Source: Oscillospiraceae bacterium
Lineage (GTDB): Bacteria > Bacillota > Clostridia > Oscillospirales > Ruminococcaceae
DNA length: 52,081 nt
Reading direction: 5' to 3'
NCBI GenBank assembly: GCA_031253495.1
Contig: JAIRWC010000034.1
Span: 1-52,081, forward strand
The translations under genes and the position numbers were made by a program. The notes below the pieces were generated by a model. The model was given only the letters and a program-made list of their open reading frames with translations. It had not been told where the DNA came from and did no database searches. Shown here piece by piece: positions 16,862 through 25,319 of the stretch; position 1 is the stretch's first letter, and each line of letters starts with the position of its first letter.

Positions 16862-18037
16862 ATGAAGGAACTTGAACTGAAATACGGGTGCAACCCCAAT
16901 CAAAAGCCTTCGCGGATATTTGCGGAAACGGGCGAGCTGCCCGTTGAAATCCTGAACGGCAAGCCCGGTTACATCAACTTTATGGACGCGCTGAACGGCT
17001 GGCAGTTAGTCCGCGAACTGAAAGAGGCGACGGGCTTGCCCGCGGCGGCCTCGTTCAAACACGTTTCCCCCGCCGGGGCGGCAATCGGCTTGCCGCTTTC
17101 GGACACGCTCAAAAAGATTTACCGCGTCGAGCATTTGGGCGGGCTTTCCCCTGCGGCGGCGGCTTACGCGAGAGCGCGGGGCGCGGACAGGATGTCGAGT
17201 TACGGCGATTTTTGCGCCTTGTCGGATACTTGCGACAAGGCGACGGCGGTCATGCTCGCCGAGCTTGTCAGCGACGGCATAATCGCGCCGGATTACGAGC
17301 CCGCCGCGCTGGAAATCCTCAAAGCGAAACGCAAGGGCGGTTACAACGTAATCAAAATCGACCCCGAATACGTTCCCGCGCCGATTGAACGGCGGCGGAT
17401 TTTCGGGGTTACGTTCGAGCAGGGGCGCAATTCCCTGAAAATAGACGGCGATACGCTTTCCGACGTCGTAACGGCGAACAAGGACGTCCCCGCCGACGCG
17501 AAAACCGATTTGCTGGTAGCCTTAATCACGCTTAAATACACCCAGTCAAATTCGGTCGCATACGCTTATAACGGGCAGACCATAGGCGTCGGCGCGGGTC
17601 AGCAGTCGCGGATTCACTGCACGCGTTTAGCGGGGAGCAAGGCGGATAACTGGTGGCTTCGCCAATCGCCGAAGGCGTTGGGGCTGAAGTTCCTCGACGG
17701 GCTGAAACCCGCCGACAAGGACAACGCGACAGACGTTTATATCGGCGACGAATACGAGGATATACTTCGCGACGGCGAATGGGAAAAGGTTTTCGCGGTT
17801 AAGCCCGACGCGTTCACCGGCGCGGAAAAACGCGAATGGCTCGATAAGATGAGCGGGGTTTCGTTAGGTTCGGACGCTTTCTTCCCGTTCGGAGACAATA
17901 TTGAACGCGCGAGGAAAAGCGGCGTGGCTTACATCGCTCAGCCGGGCGGTTCAATCCGCGACGGCGACGTTATAAGCGCCTGCGACAGATACGGTATGGC
18001 GATGGCGTTCACGGGGGCGCGGCTGTTCCATCATTAG
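16862..18037 (+). CDS. AICAR transformylase (PurH C-terminal domain only)
   Basis: Formylates AICAR to FAICAR using 10-formyl-THF. At 391 residues it corresponds to the transformylase half of PurH; the MGS-fold cyclohydrolase half is absent. The catalytic Lys-His pair is in AASFKHVSPAGAA (about residues 62-74). Further family segments are LKYTQSNSVAYAYNGQTIGVGAGQQSRIHCTRLAG and AQPGGSIRDGDVI near the C-terminus. Together with the gene at 14208 it completes the last two steps. It ends at a strong terminator at 18057-18093. Confidence 0.93.
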   Translation: MKELELKYGCNPNQKPSRIFAETGELPVEILNGKPGYINFMDALNGWQLVRELKEATGLPAAASFKHVSPAGAAIGLPLSDTLKKIYRVEHLGGLSPAAAAYARARGADRMSSYGDFCALSDTCDKATAVMLAELVSDGIIAPDYEPAALEILKAKRKGGYNVIKIDPEYVPAPIERRRIFGVTFEQGRNSLKIDGDTLSDVVTANKDVPADAKTDLLVALITLKYTQSNSVAYAYNGQTIGVGAGQQSRIHCTRLAGSKADNWWLRQSPKALGLKFLDGLKPADKDNATDVYIGDEYEDILRDGEWEKVFAVKPDAFTGAEKREWLDKMSGVSLGSDAFFPFGDNIERARKSGVAYIAQPGGSIRDGDVISACDRYGMAMAFTGARLFHH

Positions 18038-18056
18038 GGCTTTTTTAAGGCAAAAC

Positions 18057-18093
18057 GCCGCCCGGCGGGGTAACCCGACGGGCGGCTTTTTTT
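18057..18093 (+). terminator. Intrinsic terminator of the purine operon
   Basis: G/C-rich stem (GCCGCCCG... paired with ...CGGGCGGC, 18057-18086) followed directly by seven T (18087-18093), 20 bases after the transformylase stop. It lies between convergent genes. Confidence 0.9.
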
Positions 18094-18109
18094 GGCGCGT
18101 CGATGATTT

Positions 18110-20497
18110 TCACATTTCAATCACAATATCGTTTTCGTCTTTGAGAATATCCTCTTTAATCAGTATGCCGTCAATCGCGGAACCGTTCACCGTAACGCTT
18201 TTCACGCCGCTTTGCGCCCCGTCGGGGTTGTTGACTTTGACATTCAGCTTCTTCCCTCTGAATACCTTGGTCATCTCGAAACCTTTCCAGTCCGACGGAA
18301 TGGACGGGTTAATCTCGATGCCCCTCAAGGCGGGGCGCAACCCCAGTATCCCCTCGACCGAACCCACCATAAAGGTGGAAGCCGTCCCCGTCAGCCAATG
18401 CACGTGCGCGCGCCCCGCGAACGGCGACTGCCTGCCTTCCGTGAACTGCCCGTGAACATAAGGCTCGAGAACGCGCTTATCCGCGTCGTCGTTCATATAA
18501 GCGGGCGACGCCTCTTTCCAATACTCGAAAGCCCTGTCGCCCCGCCCGAGCAACGCTTCCGCCAGAATGGCCCAACCCTGCGGTTGAGAGAAAACGCCCG
18601 CGTTTTCCTTTACGCCGTTGTTGAAACAGCGCATCAACGCGCCGTCAAAAGCGTGGTTTTGATAGGCGGGGTACATTATCATAATCCCGTAAGGCGTGTT
18701 GAGTTCCCTGTAAACGCCGTCCATCGAGGCAATCGCCTGTTCCCGCGTGGACGCGCCCGAGATGACCCCCCAAGACTGGGGGTTCAGCCACATCGACGCC
18801 TCGGGGTCGCCGGCTTTCCCGATAACCGCGCCGTCTTCTTTAAAACCGCGTATCCAGCGGTCCCCGTCCCAGCATTTGTCGTTTAAGGCGCAAGACAGCC
18901 TCTCGAAAATTCCGTCAAGGTATTCGATATATTCCGCGTCGTTTCTGTCTTCGGCGTAAATTTTCATCAGCCTGACCGCGTAATAAAGCTGAAACGCCAC
19001 GAAAGTGGATTCCCCTTTTTTGCCGAGGCGCAGACAGTCGTTCCAGTCGGCGTGCAGACCCGCCGGCATTCCGTTGTTGCCCAAATTGTCCATGGAAAAG
19101 CCGATGGCGCGTTTTAAGTGGTCATAAACGCTGCCCCGCTCGCCGTTATTCGCGTAGGGGACGACCTCGTCGAGGAACGCGGTGTCGCCCGTTTCGGCGA
19201 CGTACTTATACACGGTCGGGAAAAGCCAAAGCGCGTCGTCGGCGCGATAACTGGGATGCCCCGTTTCCTTGACGTACGAGGCGTCGTCGGGGGTGTCCTC
19301 TTTCCCCGGATTGTGGTTGTATTTTACCAGCGGCAACCCCGCCCCGTTCGTAACCTGCGCCGACAGCATAAACCTTATCTGTTCCGCCGCCGTTTCGGGG
19401 TCGAGGTGGATTACGCCTTGAATATCCTGCACCGTGTCGCGGTAGCCGAAGCCGTTGCGCAGCCCGCAATACTGGAATGAAGCCGCCCGCGACCAAGTGA
19501 ACGTGATAAAGCATTGATAAGCGTTCCAGACGTTGAGCATGTTATTGAATTTATCGTCGGGGGTCTTAACCTGCAAATTCCTTAATTTTCCGTGCCAGTG
19601 GCATTTCAGCTCGTTTAATTCCCTTTCGCAGACCGAAACGTCTTTGTAAGCCGAGATAATCCCCGCCGCGGAGCTTTCGGGCTTCGCCCCGAGGAGATAG
19701 ACGAAAGTCTTGGTTTCGCCCGGCTTCAGTATAACGTCCGATTGGAGCGCCCCGCAGGAATTTCCGCAATAGTTCAGCGAACAAGTCAGCCCGCCCTCAA
19801 TCCCCGCCGGGTTATGATAACCGCGGTACTTCCCCACGAAAACGTCCCTGTCCCCGCAGTATTTCGTTACGTCCGCGCCCGCCAACCCGAAAAACCGCTC
19901 TTTGTTCGGGTCGCCGAAATTCTCGTTGCACACCTGTCTGATAAAACCGCCGTCCGTATAATAGGTTCGGGAAACAAACAGCGTATACTGCAAATTAACC
20001 TGGTCTTGCTCGTAATTCGACTCGTTCGTAAATTCCGCGTAACCCGTAACCGCCAGCTTTCTTTCCGCGCCGTCGTTGTTCGTAACCTCGACCCGCCAGA
20101 CCTCGTGGGTTTTGTCTTTGGGAACGTAATACAGCGCGTCGGTCCTGATTTTGTCATATTCGGAGGAAATGACGGTGTAAGCCGTTCCGTGGCGGCACTC
20201 GTATTTATAATCGTCAAGGGGCTTGCACACCGGCGCCCATGAAGCCGACCAATAATCGTTTTTTTCCAAATCACGCAGATATATGTAACGCCCGGGCTGG
20301 TCGGCGGCGACGGAGTTGAAGCGGTAACGGATAATCCTGCCGTTCGCGCCGGATTTGACGAAACTGTACCCCCCCGCGTTATTGGAGATAATCGCGCCGT
20401 ATTCGGGGGAACCGAGATAGTTCGCCCACGCGGACGGGGTATCGGGCTTGACGATGACGTATTCCCTGTTTTTTTCGTCGAAATAGCCGTAGTTCAT
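18110..20497 (-). CDS. GH94 beta-glycoside phosphorylase (cellobiose phosphorylase type)
   Basis: Cytoplasmic enzyme that phosphorolyses a beta-linked disaccharide to a sugar 1-phosphate plus a free sugar, saving ATP. It is 795 residues, the size of cellobiose and chitobiose phosphorylases. It starts MNYGYFDEKNREYVI, a family hallmark. It has LRNGFGYRDTVQDIQGV and the catalytic Asp in ADWNDCLRL (about residue 484), plus the C-terminal HWLTGTASTFMVG. Recalled cellobiose and diacetylchitobiose phosphorylases resemble it about equally, so the acceptor specificity is open. The start has GCGGAGG 8 bases upstream. It follows the DUF6465 gene on the same strand with palindromic element copy 2 between them. 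Its product could feed glgC via glucose 1-phosphate. Confidence 0.92.
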   Translation of the reverse strand: MNYGYFDEKNREYVIVKPDTPSAWANYLGSPEYGAIISNNAGGYSFVKSGANGRIIRYRFNSVAADQPGRYIYLRDLEKNDYWSASWAPVCKPLDDYKYECRHGTAYTVISSEYDKIRTDALYYVPKDKTHEVWRVEVTNNDGAERKLAVTGYAEFTNESNYEQDQVNLQYTLFVSRTYYTDGGFIRQVCNENFGDPNKERFFGLAGADVTKYCGDRDVFVGKYRGYHNPAGIEGGLTCSLNYCGNSCGALQSDVILKPGETKTFVYLLGAKPESSAAGIISAYKDVSVCERELNELKCHWHGKLRNLQVKTPDDKFNNMLNVWNAYQCFITFTWSRAASFQYCGLRNGFGYRDTVQDIQGVIHLDPETAAEQIRFMLSAQVTNGAGLPLVKYNHNPGKEDTPDDASYVKETGHPSYRADDALWLFPTVYKYVAETGDTAFLDEVVPYANNGERGSVYDHLKRAIGFSMDNLGNNGMPAGLHADWNDCLRLGKKGESTFVAFQLYYAVRLMKIYAEDRNDAEYIEYLDGIFERLSCALNDKCWDGDRWIRGFKEDGAVIGKAGDPEASMWLNPQSWGVISGASTREQAIASMDGVYRELNTPYGIMIMYPAYQNHAFDGALMRCFNNGVKENAGVFSQPQGWAILAEALLGRGDRAFEYWKEASPAYMNDDADKRVLEPYVHGQFTEGRQSPFAGRAHVHWLTGTASTFMVGSVEGILGLRPALRGIEINPSIPSDWKGFEMTKVFRGKKLNVKVNNPDGAQSGVKSVTVNGSAIDGILIKEDILKDENDIVIEM

Positions 20498-20517
20498 TTC
20501 AAAATCCTCCGCTCAAA

Positions 20518-20571
20518 CAGACCTCCCCGGAACCGCCCTAACCGCCGCGATACGGTTTCCGAGGAGGTCTG
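20518..20571 (-). repeat. GGAGGTCTG palindromic element, copy 2
   Basis: CAGACCTCCCCGGAA (20518-20532) pairs with TTCCGAGGAGGTCTG (20557-20571): a 15-bp stem with one wobble. It lies 20 bases before the GH94 start. Unlike copies 1 and 3, the GGAGGTCTG arm is not followed by ATG; a second GGAGG serves the gene. Confidence 0.8.
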
Positions 20572-20606
20572 ATATCCCGCAAACAAAACAAAAAGCAACA
20601 CAGGCT

Positions 20607-21266
20607 TCAGAACAAATCCATTATCTTCAAGAAAACCGAAAGCGTTCCGTTAAAGCTGACGGCGCCCGATTTCACGGCCGCGATAATATCGTATTTGCCG
20701 CTCGCGATTTTCAGCAGTTCTTTTTCCGACGAATAAAAACTCCCGTTATTCCCGACGTACTCGTAAGGGTCAATCTTGGGCGTTCCGTTTTGAACCGCGA
20801 TATAAAACGTGTCCAAACCCTCGGCGTAAACCTGGATGGCGATTTCCCCGCTGATTCTCTTGGCCTTCGCCGTGTTGATCCTCTTCCACAGCGCGGTCGT
20901 AACCTTCGCGGTGGGGGAAACGTCGGCTTTTCTGCGCCCGCCCTTCGCGACAGGCTTCGCGACCGCCTTCGCGGCTTTGCCCACGGGTTTCGCGACCGCC
21001 TTCGCGGCTTTGCCCACGGGTTTCGCGATGTCCTTCGCGGCTTTGTTCGCAGGCTTCGCGGCGGCCTTTCTTACCGTTTTACCGACGGCGGGTTTCGCGG
21101 CGGCGGGTCTGCCCACCGCTCTCGGCGCGGCTTTTTTCTCCGCGGGTTTGACCGACGCCTTTTTCACTTCGAGGCTTTTTGAAACCGACGCGGCGACCGC
21201 TTTGACCGCGGGCGTTTCGCGCTTGGACGTCTCTTCCGGTTTTGTGATTTTTTTGTCTTCTGCCAT
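20607..21266 (-). CDS. DUF6465 protein with histone-H1-like Ala/Lys/Pro-rich N-terminus
   Basis: Function unknown. The 219-residue protein has two parts. Residues 1 to about 125 are low complexity, rich in Ala, Lys and Pro, with tandem AKPVGKAAKAV repeats, and resemble bacterial histone-H1-like DNA-binding tails. The folded C-terminus (about 125-219: KVTTALWKRINTAKAKRI, then VYAEGLDTFYIAVQNG) matches what I know as DUF6465 of Clostridia. The start is the ATG at 21266; an in-frame TTG six codons earlier lies on the AAAGGA ribosome site itself. Strong positive charge suggests nucleic-acid association (inference). It has its own promoter at 21355-21383. Confidence 0.8.
   Translation of the reverse strand: MAEDKKITKPEETSKRETPAVKAVAASVSKSLEVKKASVKPAEKKAAPRAVGRPAAAKPAVGKTVRKAAAKPANKAAKDIAKPVGKAAKAVAKPVGKAAKAVAKPVAKGGRRKADVSPTAKVTTALWKRINTAKAKRISGEIAIQVYAEGLDTFYIAVQNGTPKIDPYEYVGNNGSFYSSEKELLKIASGKYDIIAAVKSGAVSFNGTLSVFLKIMDLF
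20965..21030 (-). repeat. 33-bp tandem repeat in the H1-like tail
   Basis: Two adjacent 33-base units, identical in 31 positions, encode two copies of AKPVGKAAKAV-type sequence. Near-identity at the DNA level suggests recent duplication or slippage, which would leave the frame intact. Confidence 0.8.
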
Positions 21267-21354
21267 GTTTGAGTTTCCTTTCAAAATAAAAATAATTTTT
21301 TAGGTTTCGTAAGGGAAGCGGCGAACGCGCCCACATGCTGTATATCGATAACCT

Positions 21355-21383
21355 ATAGTAACATATATTCGGGAAAATTTCAA
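21355..21383 (-). promoter_or_regulatory. Promoter of the DUF6465 gene
   Basis: Minus strand: -35 TTGAAA (21378-21383), 17-base spacer, -10 TACTAT (21355-21360). The leader would be about 80 bases. Confidence 0.65.
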
Positions 21384-21540
21384 TTATTTACCAAAAAGAA
21401 TGTAAGAATTATCAAAAATTCATAAAACTTGTATAGCATAATAAAATTTTCAGGTCGGCAAATTGGATATTATGCACAATTATCCCGCCGTATATAATGT
21501 CGCCAATCCTATAAAAAAGAACGCGATTTAACGATACCGG

Positions 21541-21569
21541 TTGATATTTTCGCGAAGATATGGTAGAAT
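21541..21569 (+). promoter_or_regulatory. Promoter of the DUF1624 gene
   Basis: -35 TTGATA (21541-21546), 17-base spacer, extended -10 TGG-TAGAAT (21564-21569). It overlaps the ATG at 21560, which therefore cannot be the start codon. Confidence 0.75.
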
Positions 21570-21622
21570 GGACGCAACGCGGGGGCGAACGCCGTTCGCC
21601 CGCGATAAAGGACGTGATATTC

Positions 21623-22369
21623 TTGAACCGGAACCAAAACCGGCGCGCGGGCTTTCTTGACGAAGTAAGGGGCTTCGCCATTTTGTGCATGGTCGTGTAC
21701 CATGTTTTGTTTGATTTAAAAAATTTTTACGGGGTGAACGTGCCCGTATTCTTCGACGGTTGGTTTTATATCGTCCGGGACGTGTTCGCGGGCTCGTTTA
21801 TTTTCATATCGGGGATTGTCTGCCGTTATTCCCGCGATAACACAAAAAGGGGGGCGCAGTGCTTTTTGCTCGGAATGGCCGTTACCTTCGCGACGGCGTT
21901 CGCCGCGCCGGAAACCCCCGTGCTGTTCGGGATACTGCACCTCCTCGGAATATGCATGATACTGTACGGTTTGGTCGGGAGCCTGTGGGACATACTCCCC
22001 GCCTTCGCCGGGATAATTCTGAACGTCTTTTTGTTCGCGCTCACCCGGAACGTTTACGGCGGTTACATAGGAATCGGCGGTTTCTCGCTCGCGCTGCCGG
22101 AGGCGGCCTATAACGCGCGTTTGCTTTTCCCGTTGGGCTTTGCGGGGGACGGTTTTGTTTCGGGCGATTATTTCCCGCTGCTGCCTTGGTTTTTCCTGTT
22201 TATCGCCGGTTCTTACTTCGGCGTTTACGTCAAGGACAACCGATGCCCCGCGTTTTTTTACGAAACCCGCGTAAGGTTTTTCGCGGCGGCGGGCAGGCAT
22301 ACGATTTGGATATACCTGCTTCACCAACCGCTTGCGGCGGCGGTTTTATACCTGATTTTCAAGAAATAG
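21623..22369 (+). CDS. DUF1624 / heparan-alpha-glucosaminide N-acetyltransferase-like membrane protein
   Basis: Integral membrane protein, 248 residues, with about seven hydrophobic segments. The N-terminal RRAGFLDEVRGFAILCMVVYHVLFDL, with its conserved Asp, Arg-Gly and His, marks the acyltransferase-like DUF1624 family, and the C-terminal ...HTIWIYLLHQPLAAAVLYLI matches. Family members are thought to acylate extracytoplasmic sugars; the substrate here is unknown. I chose the TTG at 21623 behind AAAGGA (10-base spacing). The frame is open to an ATG at 21560, but that ATG lies inside the promoter. It is a single-gene unit, convergent with comF. Confidence 0.85.
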   Translation: MNRNQNRRAGFLDEVRGFAILCMVVYHVLFDLKNFYGVNVPVFFDGWFYIVRDVFAGSFIFISGIVCRYSRDNTKRGAQCFLLGMAVTFATAFAAPETPVLFGILHLLGICMILYGLVGSLWDILPAFAGIILNVFLFALTRNVYGGYIGIGGFSLALPEAAYNARLLFPLGFAGDGFVSGDYFPLLPWFFLFIAGSYFGVYVKDNRCPAFFYETRVRFFAAAGRHTIWIYLLHQPLAAAVLYLIFKK

Positions 22370-22405
22370 TTTTTTGAAAAAATTTAAAGGATTATGGGGC
22401 GTTTT

Positions 22406-23062
22406 TCACCGGCCGAGCCTTACGGCGGCGGCGGCGGCGGTGAAAACGCCTTTCGCGCCCGCCGACAGCAGAACCCCCGCCGCTTCCCCGAGCGTGGCGC
22501 CCGTCGTTTTTACGTCGTCTACGAGAAGGACGGCGCCCGCGACGGTTTTTCCCTTGGCCGCCGCGAAAACGCCTTTTAAGTTTTCGCGCCGCTCCCGGGA
22601 GGAAAGCTCTTTTTGCGTTTCGGTTTCGCGGGTTTTGACAAGCAGCTTTACGTCGCTGGGGATTCCCGTTAAGGCGGAAAGCTCCGCGGCGATTAAGGCG
22701 GGCGGGTTATACCCGCGTTTTCGCAAGCCGCTTTTACTCGGGGGGATACAGGCGATAAGGTCGATTTTCACGTCGGGCGCGTCTTGAAGCAGGTCGTAAA
22801 TCAGCTTCGCCGCGGCGGCGGCGGCGTAACCGTTTCCGTTTTCTTTCAGGGCGTAAATGAAAGGCGCCGCCGTTTCGTCGTACTCGAACGCCGCGAAAGA
22901 ACGGACGACGTTTTCGACGGCCTCGCCGTCCCCGAAAAACTTGAGCTTTTCCGGGCAGGGGGCGCAAAAATATTCGTCATACGGGATTATCTCGCCGCAA
23001 AACGGGCAACGATTGGGATAAACGGCGTCAAGCAAAAGCCGTTTCAGATTATGCGCCGTCAT
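22406..23062 (-). CDS. comF: ComF-family phosphoribosyltransferase
   Basis: ComFC-like protein, linked to DNA uptake in competent Gram-positives, though found widely in non-competent species. It is 218 residues. The N-terminus carries a four-cysteine zinc site (CPFC at about residues 19-22 and CAPC at 33-36). The PRPP-binding loop VLLVDDVKTTGATL lies near residues 176-189, and the conserved RKRGYNPPALIA around 114-125. It begins 2 bases after recD2 stops, so the two are co-transcribed. No comFA or comE genes are in the window. Confidence 0.93.
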   Translation of the reverse strand: MTAHNLKRLLLDAVYPNRCPFCGEIIPYDEYFCAPCPEKLKFFGDGEAVENVVRSFAAFEYDETAAPFIYALKENGNGYAAAAAAKLIYDLLQDAPDVKIDLIACIPPSKSGLRKRGYNPPALIAAELSALTGIPSDVKLLVKTRETETQKELSSRERRENLKGVFAAAKGKTVAGAVLLVDDVKTTGATLGEAAGVLLSAGAKGVFTAAAAAVRLGR

Positions 23063-23064
23063 GT

Positions 23065-25290
23065 TTACGGCGACACCGCCTTTCCTGTTATCATGGATTT
23101 AAGGCAGGAATAACGCGAGGTTCCGCGCTCGTTTTCCGCCATTTTCAGGATTGTTTCGCGCTTCCCCACGACGATTAACAAATCCCGCGCCCGGGTTACC
23201 CCCGTATAAAGCAAACTGCGGTATAAAAGCCGCCTCGCGAAAGATGAAACCGGCATGATTACCGCCTTATACTCGCTCCCTTGGCTTTTATGCACGGTTA
23301 TCGCGAAGGCGTGTTCGATTTTGTTGAAAAGCGAACTCGGGACAAAGGCGGCGCGCCCGTCAAAATTGACCGTCAGCCCCCCCGAATAATTGTCCGCGTC
23401 AACGATTATCCCTATATCGCCGTTGAATATCCCCATGCCTTTTTCGCCGCCGCGCTTCCACTCGACGTTATAATCGTTGACGACCTGCATTACCTTGTCG
23501 CCCGTCCTGAAAACGGCGTCGAAATATTTCATTTCCCGCTTTTTTACCGACGCGGGATTTATCGCGTCCTGCAACATTTTGTTAAGCTCGCGGGTCCCCG
23601 CCGCGCCTATTTTCGCGGGGGCGAGCACCTGTATGTCGTCGAAGGGGTCCAAGCCGTAGGCGGCGGGCAGGCGCGTCTTAACCAAGCCGACGACGGTTTC
23701 GGCAATTTCCTCGTCGCCGCCGCACGGAATGAAAAAAAAGTCCTTATCCCGCGCGTTAAGTTCCGGTTCGCGCCCTTTTACGATTTTGTGCGCGTTCACG
23801 ACAATCAGGCTTTCGGCGGCCTGCCTGAAAATCTCCGTAAGCCTTACGCCGGGGATTACCCCCGAGGAAATCAAATCGCGAAGAATATTCCCCGCGCCCA
23901 CGGACGGCAGCTGGTCGGAATCTCCGACCAATATCAGCTTGGCGTCGGGCTTGACGGCGCGCAAAAGCGCTTCAAAAAGTAAGGCGTCCACCATTGACAT
24001 TTCGTCTATTATCACGGCGTCGGCTTTAAGCGGGTTAAGCTCGTTTTTCTTGAAGGCGAGGAGGTCGTCCTTCGTCATATCGACTTCCAAGAGGCGGTGA
24101 ATGGTCTGCGCCCGCTCCCCCGTAAGCTCCGACATCCTCTTCGCCGCCCTGCCGGTGGGCGCGGCGAGCGACAGGGTTTTCCTCCCGCGCTTCAACAACC
24201 GGATAACCGCGTTGAGCGTCGTGGTTTTCCCCGTGCCGGGCCCGCCCGTCAGTATGAAGAGGTTGTTGACAAGGCAACCGTTGATTGCCGCTTTTTGCAG
24301 GGCTTCATAGCTAATGCCCTCCGCCTGTTCGACGTCCGCTATCTCCCGCGAGAAATCGCGGTCCGACGAAAAATTCAGCTTGAGCATTTCCGTCAGCTTG
24401 TCCGTTATATACCGCTCGGCGCGGTAATAACCGGAGAGGCAGGCGTATTCTTTCCCCTCGATTTCAAGAACCGAAAACCTGCCCTCGTCCGCCCCCCCGT
24501 AAAGCCCCGCGTCGAACGCGTCCCGCGATATGCCGAGGTGTTCGACGGCGCGATCGCGCAGCTTCACGGCGGGCAGACAGGTATGGCCTATCCCCGCGTT
24601 TTCGGAAAGGATATAGGTTATCCCCGCCTTCACGCGGTTAATTCCGCAAAAATCGAAAGGAACCGCGTCCCGCGAGCTCAACGCCTCCGCCGTTTTGTCG
24701 GCGATTTCAAAATCCAACCCGACCCCCTCGTCGCAGAGGAGGTAAGGGTTTTCTTTAATCAGCGCGATACTCGAGTTGTTATACTTTTGCCATACCGCGA
24801 CAGCTGCGGCGGGGCTTATCCCAAATTCGGACAAAAAACCGACGAGAGTGTTCACCCCGCAAAGTTTGCGGTATTGCGCCCCGAAAAAAACGGCCTTCTC
24901 CCGGGTAATCCCTTTGACTTCGGAGAGCCGTTCGGGGGCGTTTTCCATAACGTCGAGGGTCGCTTCGCCGAATTTTTCCGTAACGCGGACGGCGGTTTTT
25001 ATCCCCAAACCCTTTATTATGCCGGAACCTATATACCGCGCGATTTCCTCCGGGGTGGTCGGGCGTTGGCGCTCGCAGGTTTCCGCCTTGAACTGTTCCC
25101 CGTATTTGGGCGAAGTGATAAAACCGCCCGTGAGCGACAGCTTCTCCCCTTCGGCGATATCGCCGAGACAGCCCACGACGGTTACGGGGCTGCCGTCGCA
25201 GTCCAATTCCAACACGACGTAACCGTTTTCGGCGTTTTTGAAAATCACGCCGTCCACGGTACCCGATATCGTCTTTACGGTTTCGTCCAT
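23065..25290 (-). CDS. recD2: RecD2-type ATP-dependent DNA helicase
   Basis: Superfamily 1B 5'-3' helicase of the RecD/TraA class that acts without RecBC. The 741-residue protein has the N-terminal OB-like and helix-hairpin-helix extension typical of RecD2 (GTVDGVIFKNAENGYVVLEL, then IGSGIIKGLGIKTAVRVTEKFG). Walker A GGPGTGKTTT lies near residue 350, Walker B VIIDEMSMVD near 430, and motif VI VTRARDLLIVVG near the C-terminus. It sits between lysC (29-base gap) and comF (2-base gap). A role in replication-fork repair is inferred from the family. Confidence 0.95.
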   Translation of the reverse strand: MDETVKTISGTVDGVIFKNAENGYVVLELDCDGSPVTVVGCLGDIAEGEKLSLTGGFITSPKYGEQFKAETCERQRPTTPEEIARYIGSGIIKGLGIKTAVRVTEKFGEATLDVMENAPERLSEVKGITREKAVFFGAQYRKLCGVNTLVGFLSEFGISPAAAVAVWQKYNNSSIALIKENPYLLCDEGVGLDFEIADKTAEALSSRDAVPFDFCGINRVKAGITYILSENAGIGHTCLPAVKLRDRAVEHLGISRDAFDAGLYGGADEGRFSVLEIEGKEYACLSGYYRAERYITDKLTEMLKLNFSSDRDFSREIADVEQAEGISYEALQKAAINGCLVNNLFILTGGPGTGKTTTLNAVIRLLKRGRKTLSLAAPTGRAAKRMSELTGERAQTIHRLLEVDMTKDDLLAFKKNELNPLKADAVIIDEMSMVDALLFEALLRAVKPDAKLILVGDSDQLPSVGAGNILRDLISSGVIPGVRLTEIFRQAAESLIVVNAHKIVKGREPELNARDKDFFFIPCGGDEEIAETVVGLVKTRLPAAYGLDPFDDIQVLAPAKIGAAGTRELNKMLQDAINPASVKKREMKYFDAVFRTGDKVMQVVNDYNVEWKRGGEKGMGIFNGDIGIIVDADNYSGGLTVNFDGRAAFVPSSLFNKIEHAFAITVHKSQGSEYKAVIMPVSSFARRLLYRSLLYTGVTRARDLLIVVGKRETILKMAENERGTSRYSCLKSMITGKAVSP

Positions 25291-25319
25291 AAACTCGCCC
25301 CGTTCGTGAATTTAAACGA

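Larger units (their letters stand above)
21267..21622. other. Divergent intergenic region, DUF6465 / DUF1624
   Basis: About 356 AT-rich bases. They contain a promoter for each side (21355-21383 minus; 21541-21569 plus). Open frames on the minus strand at 21412-21703 have no ribosome site and run across the plus-strand promoter. I see no RNA gene. Confidence 0.6.

Noticed and set aside
20965-21030. CRISPR-like direct repeats
   Set aside because: Only two adjacent units with no spacers, inside a coding frame and translating to a protein repeat.
25291-25319. Riboswitch or leader control for lysC/recD2
   Set aside because: Gaps in this run are 29-31 bases, too short for a lysine riboswitch, and lysC is internal to the transcript.
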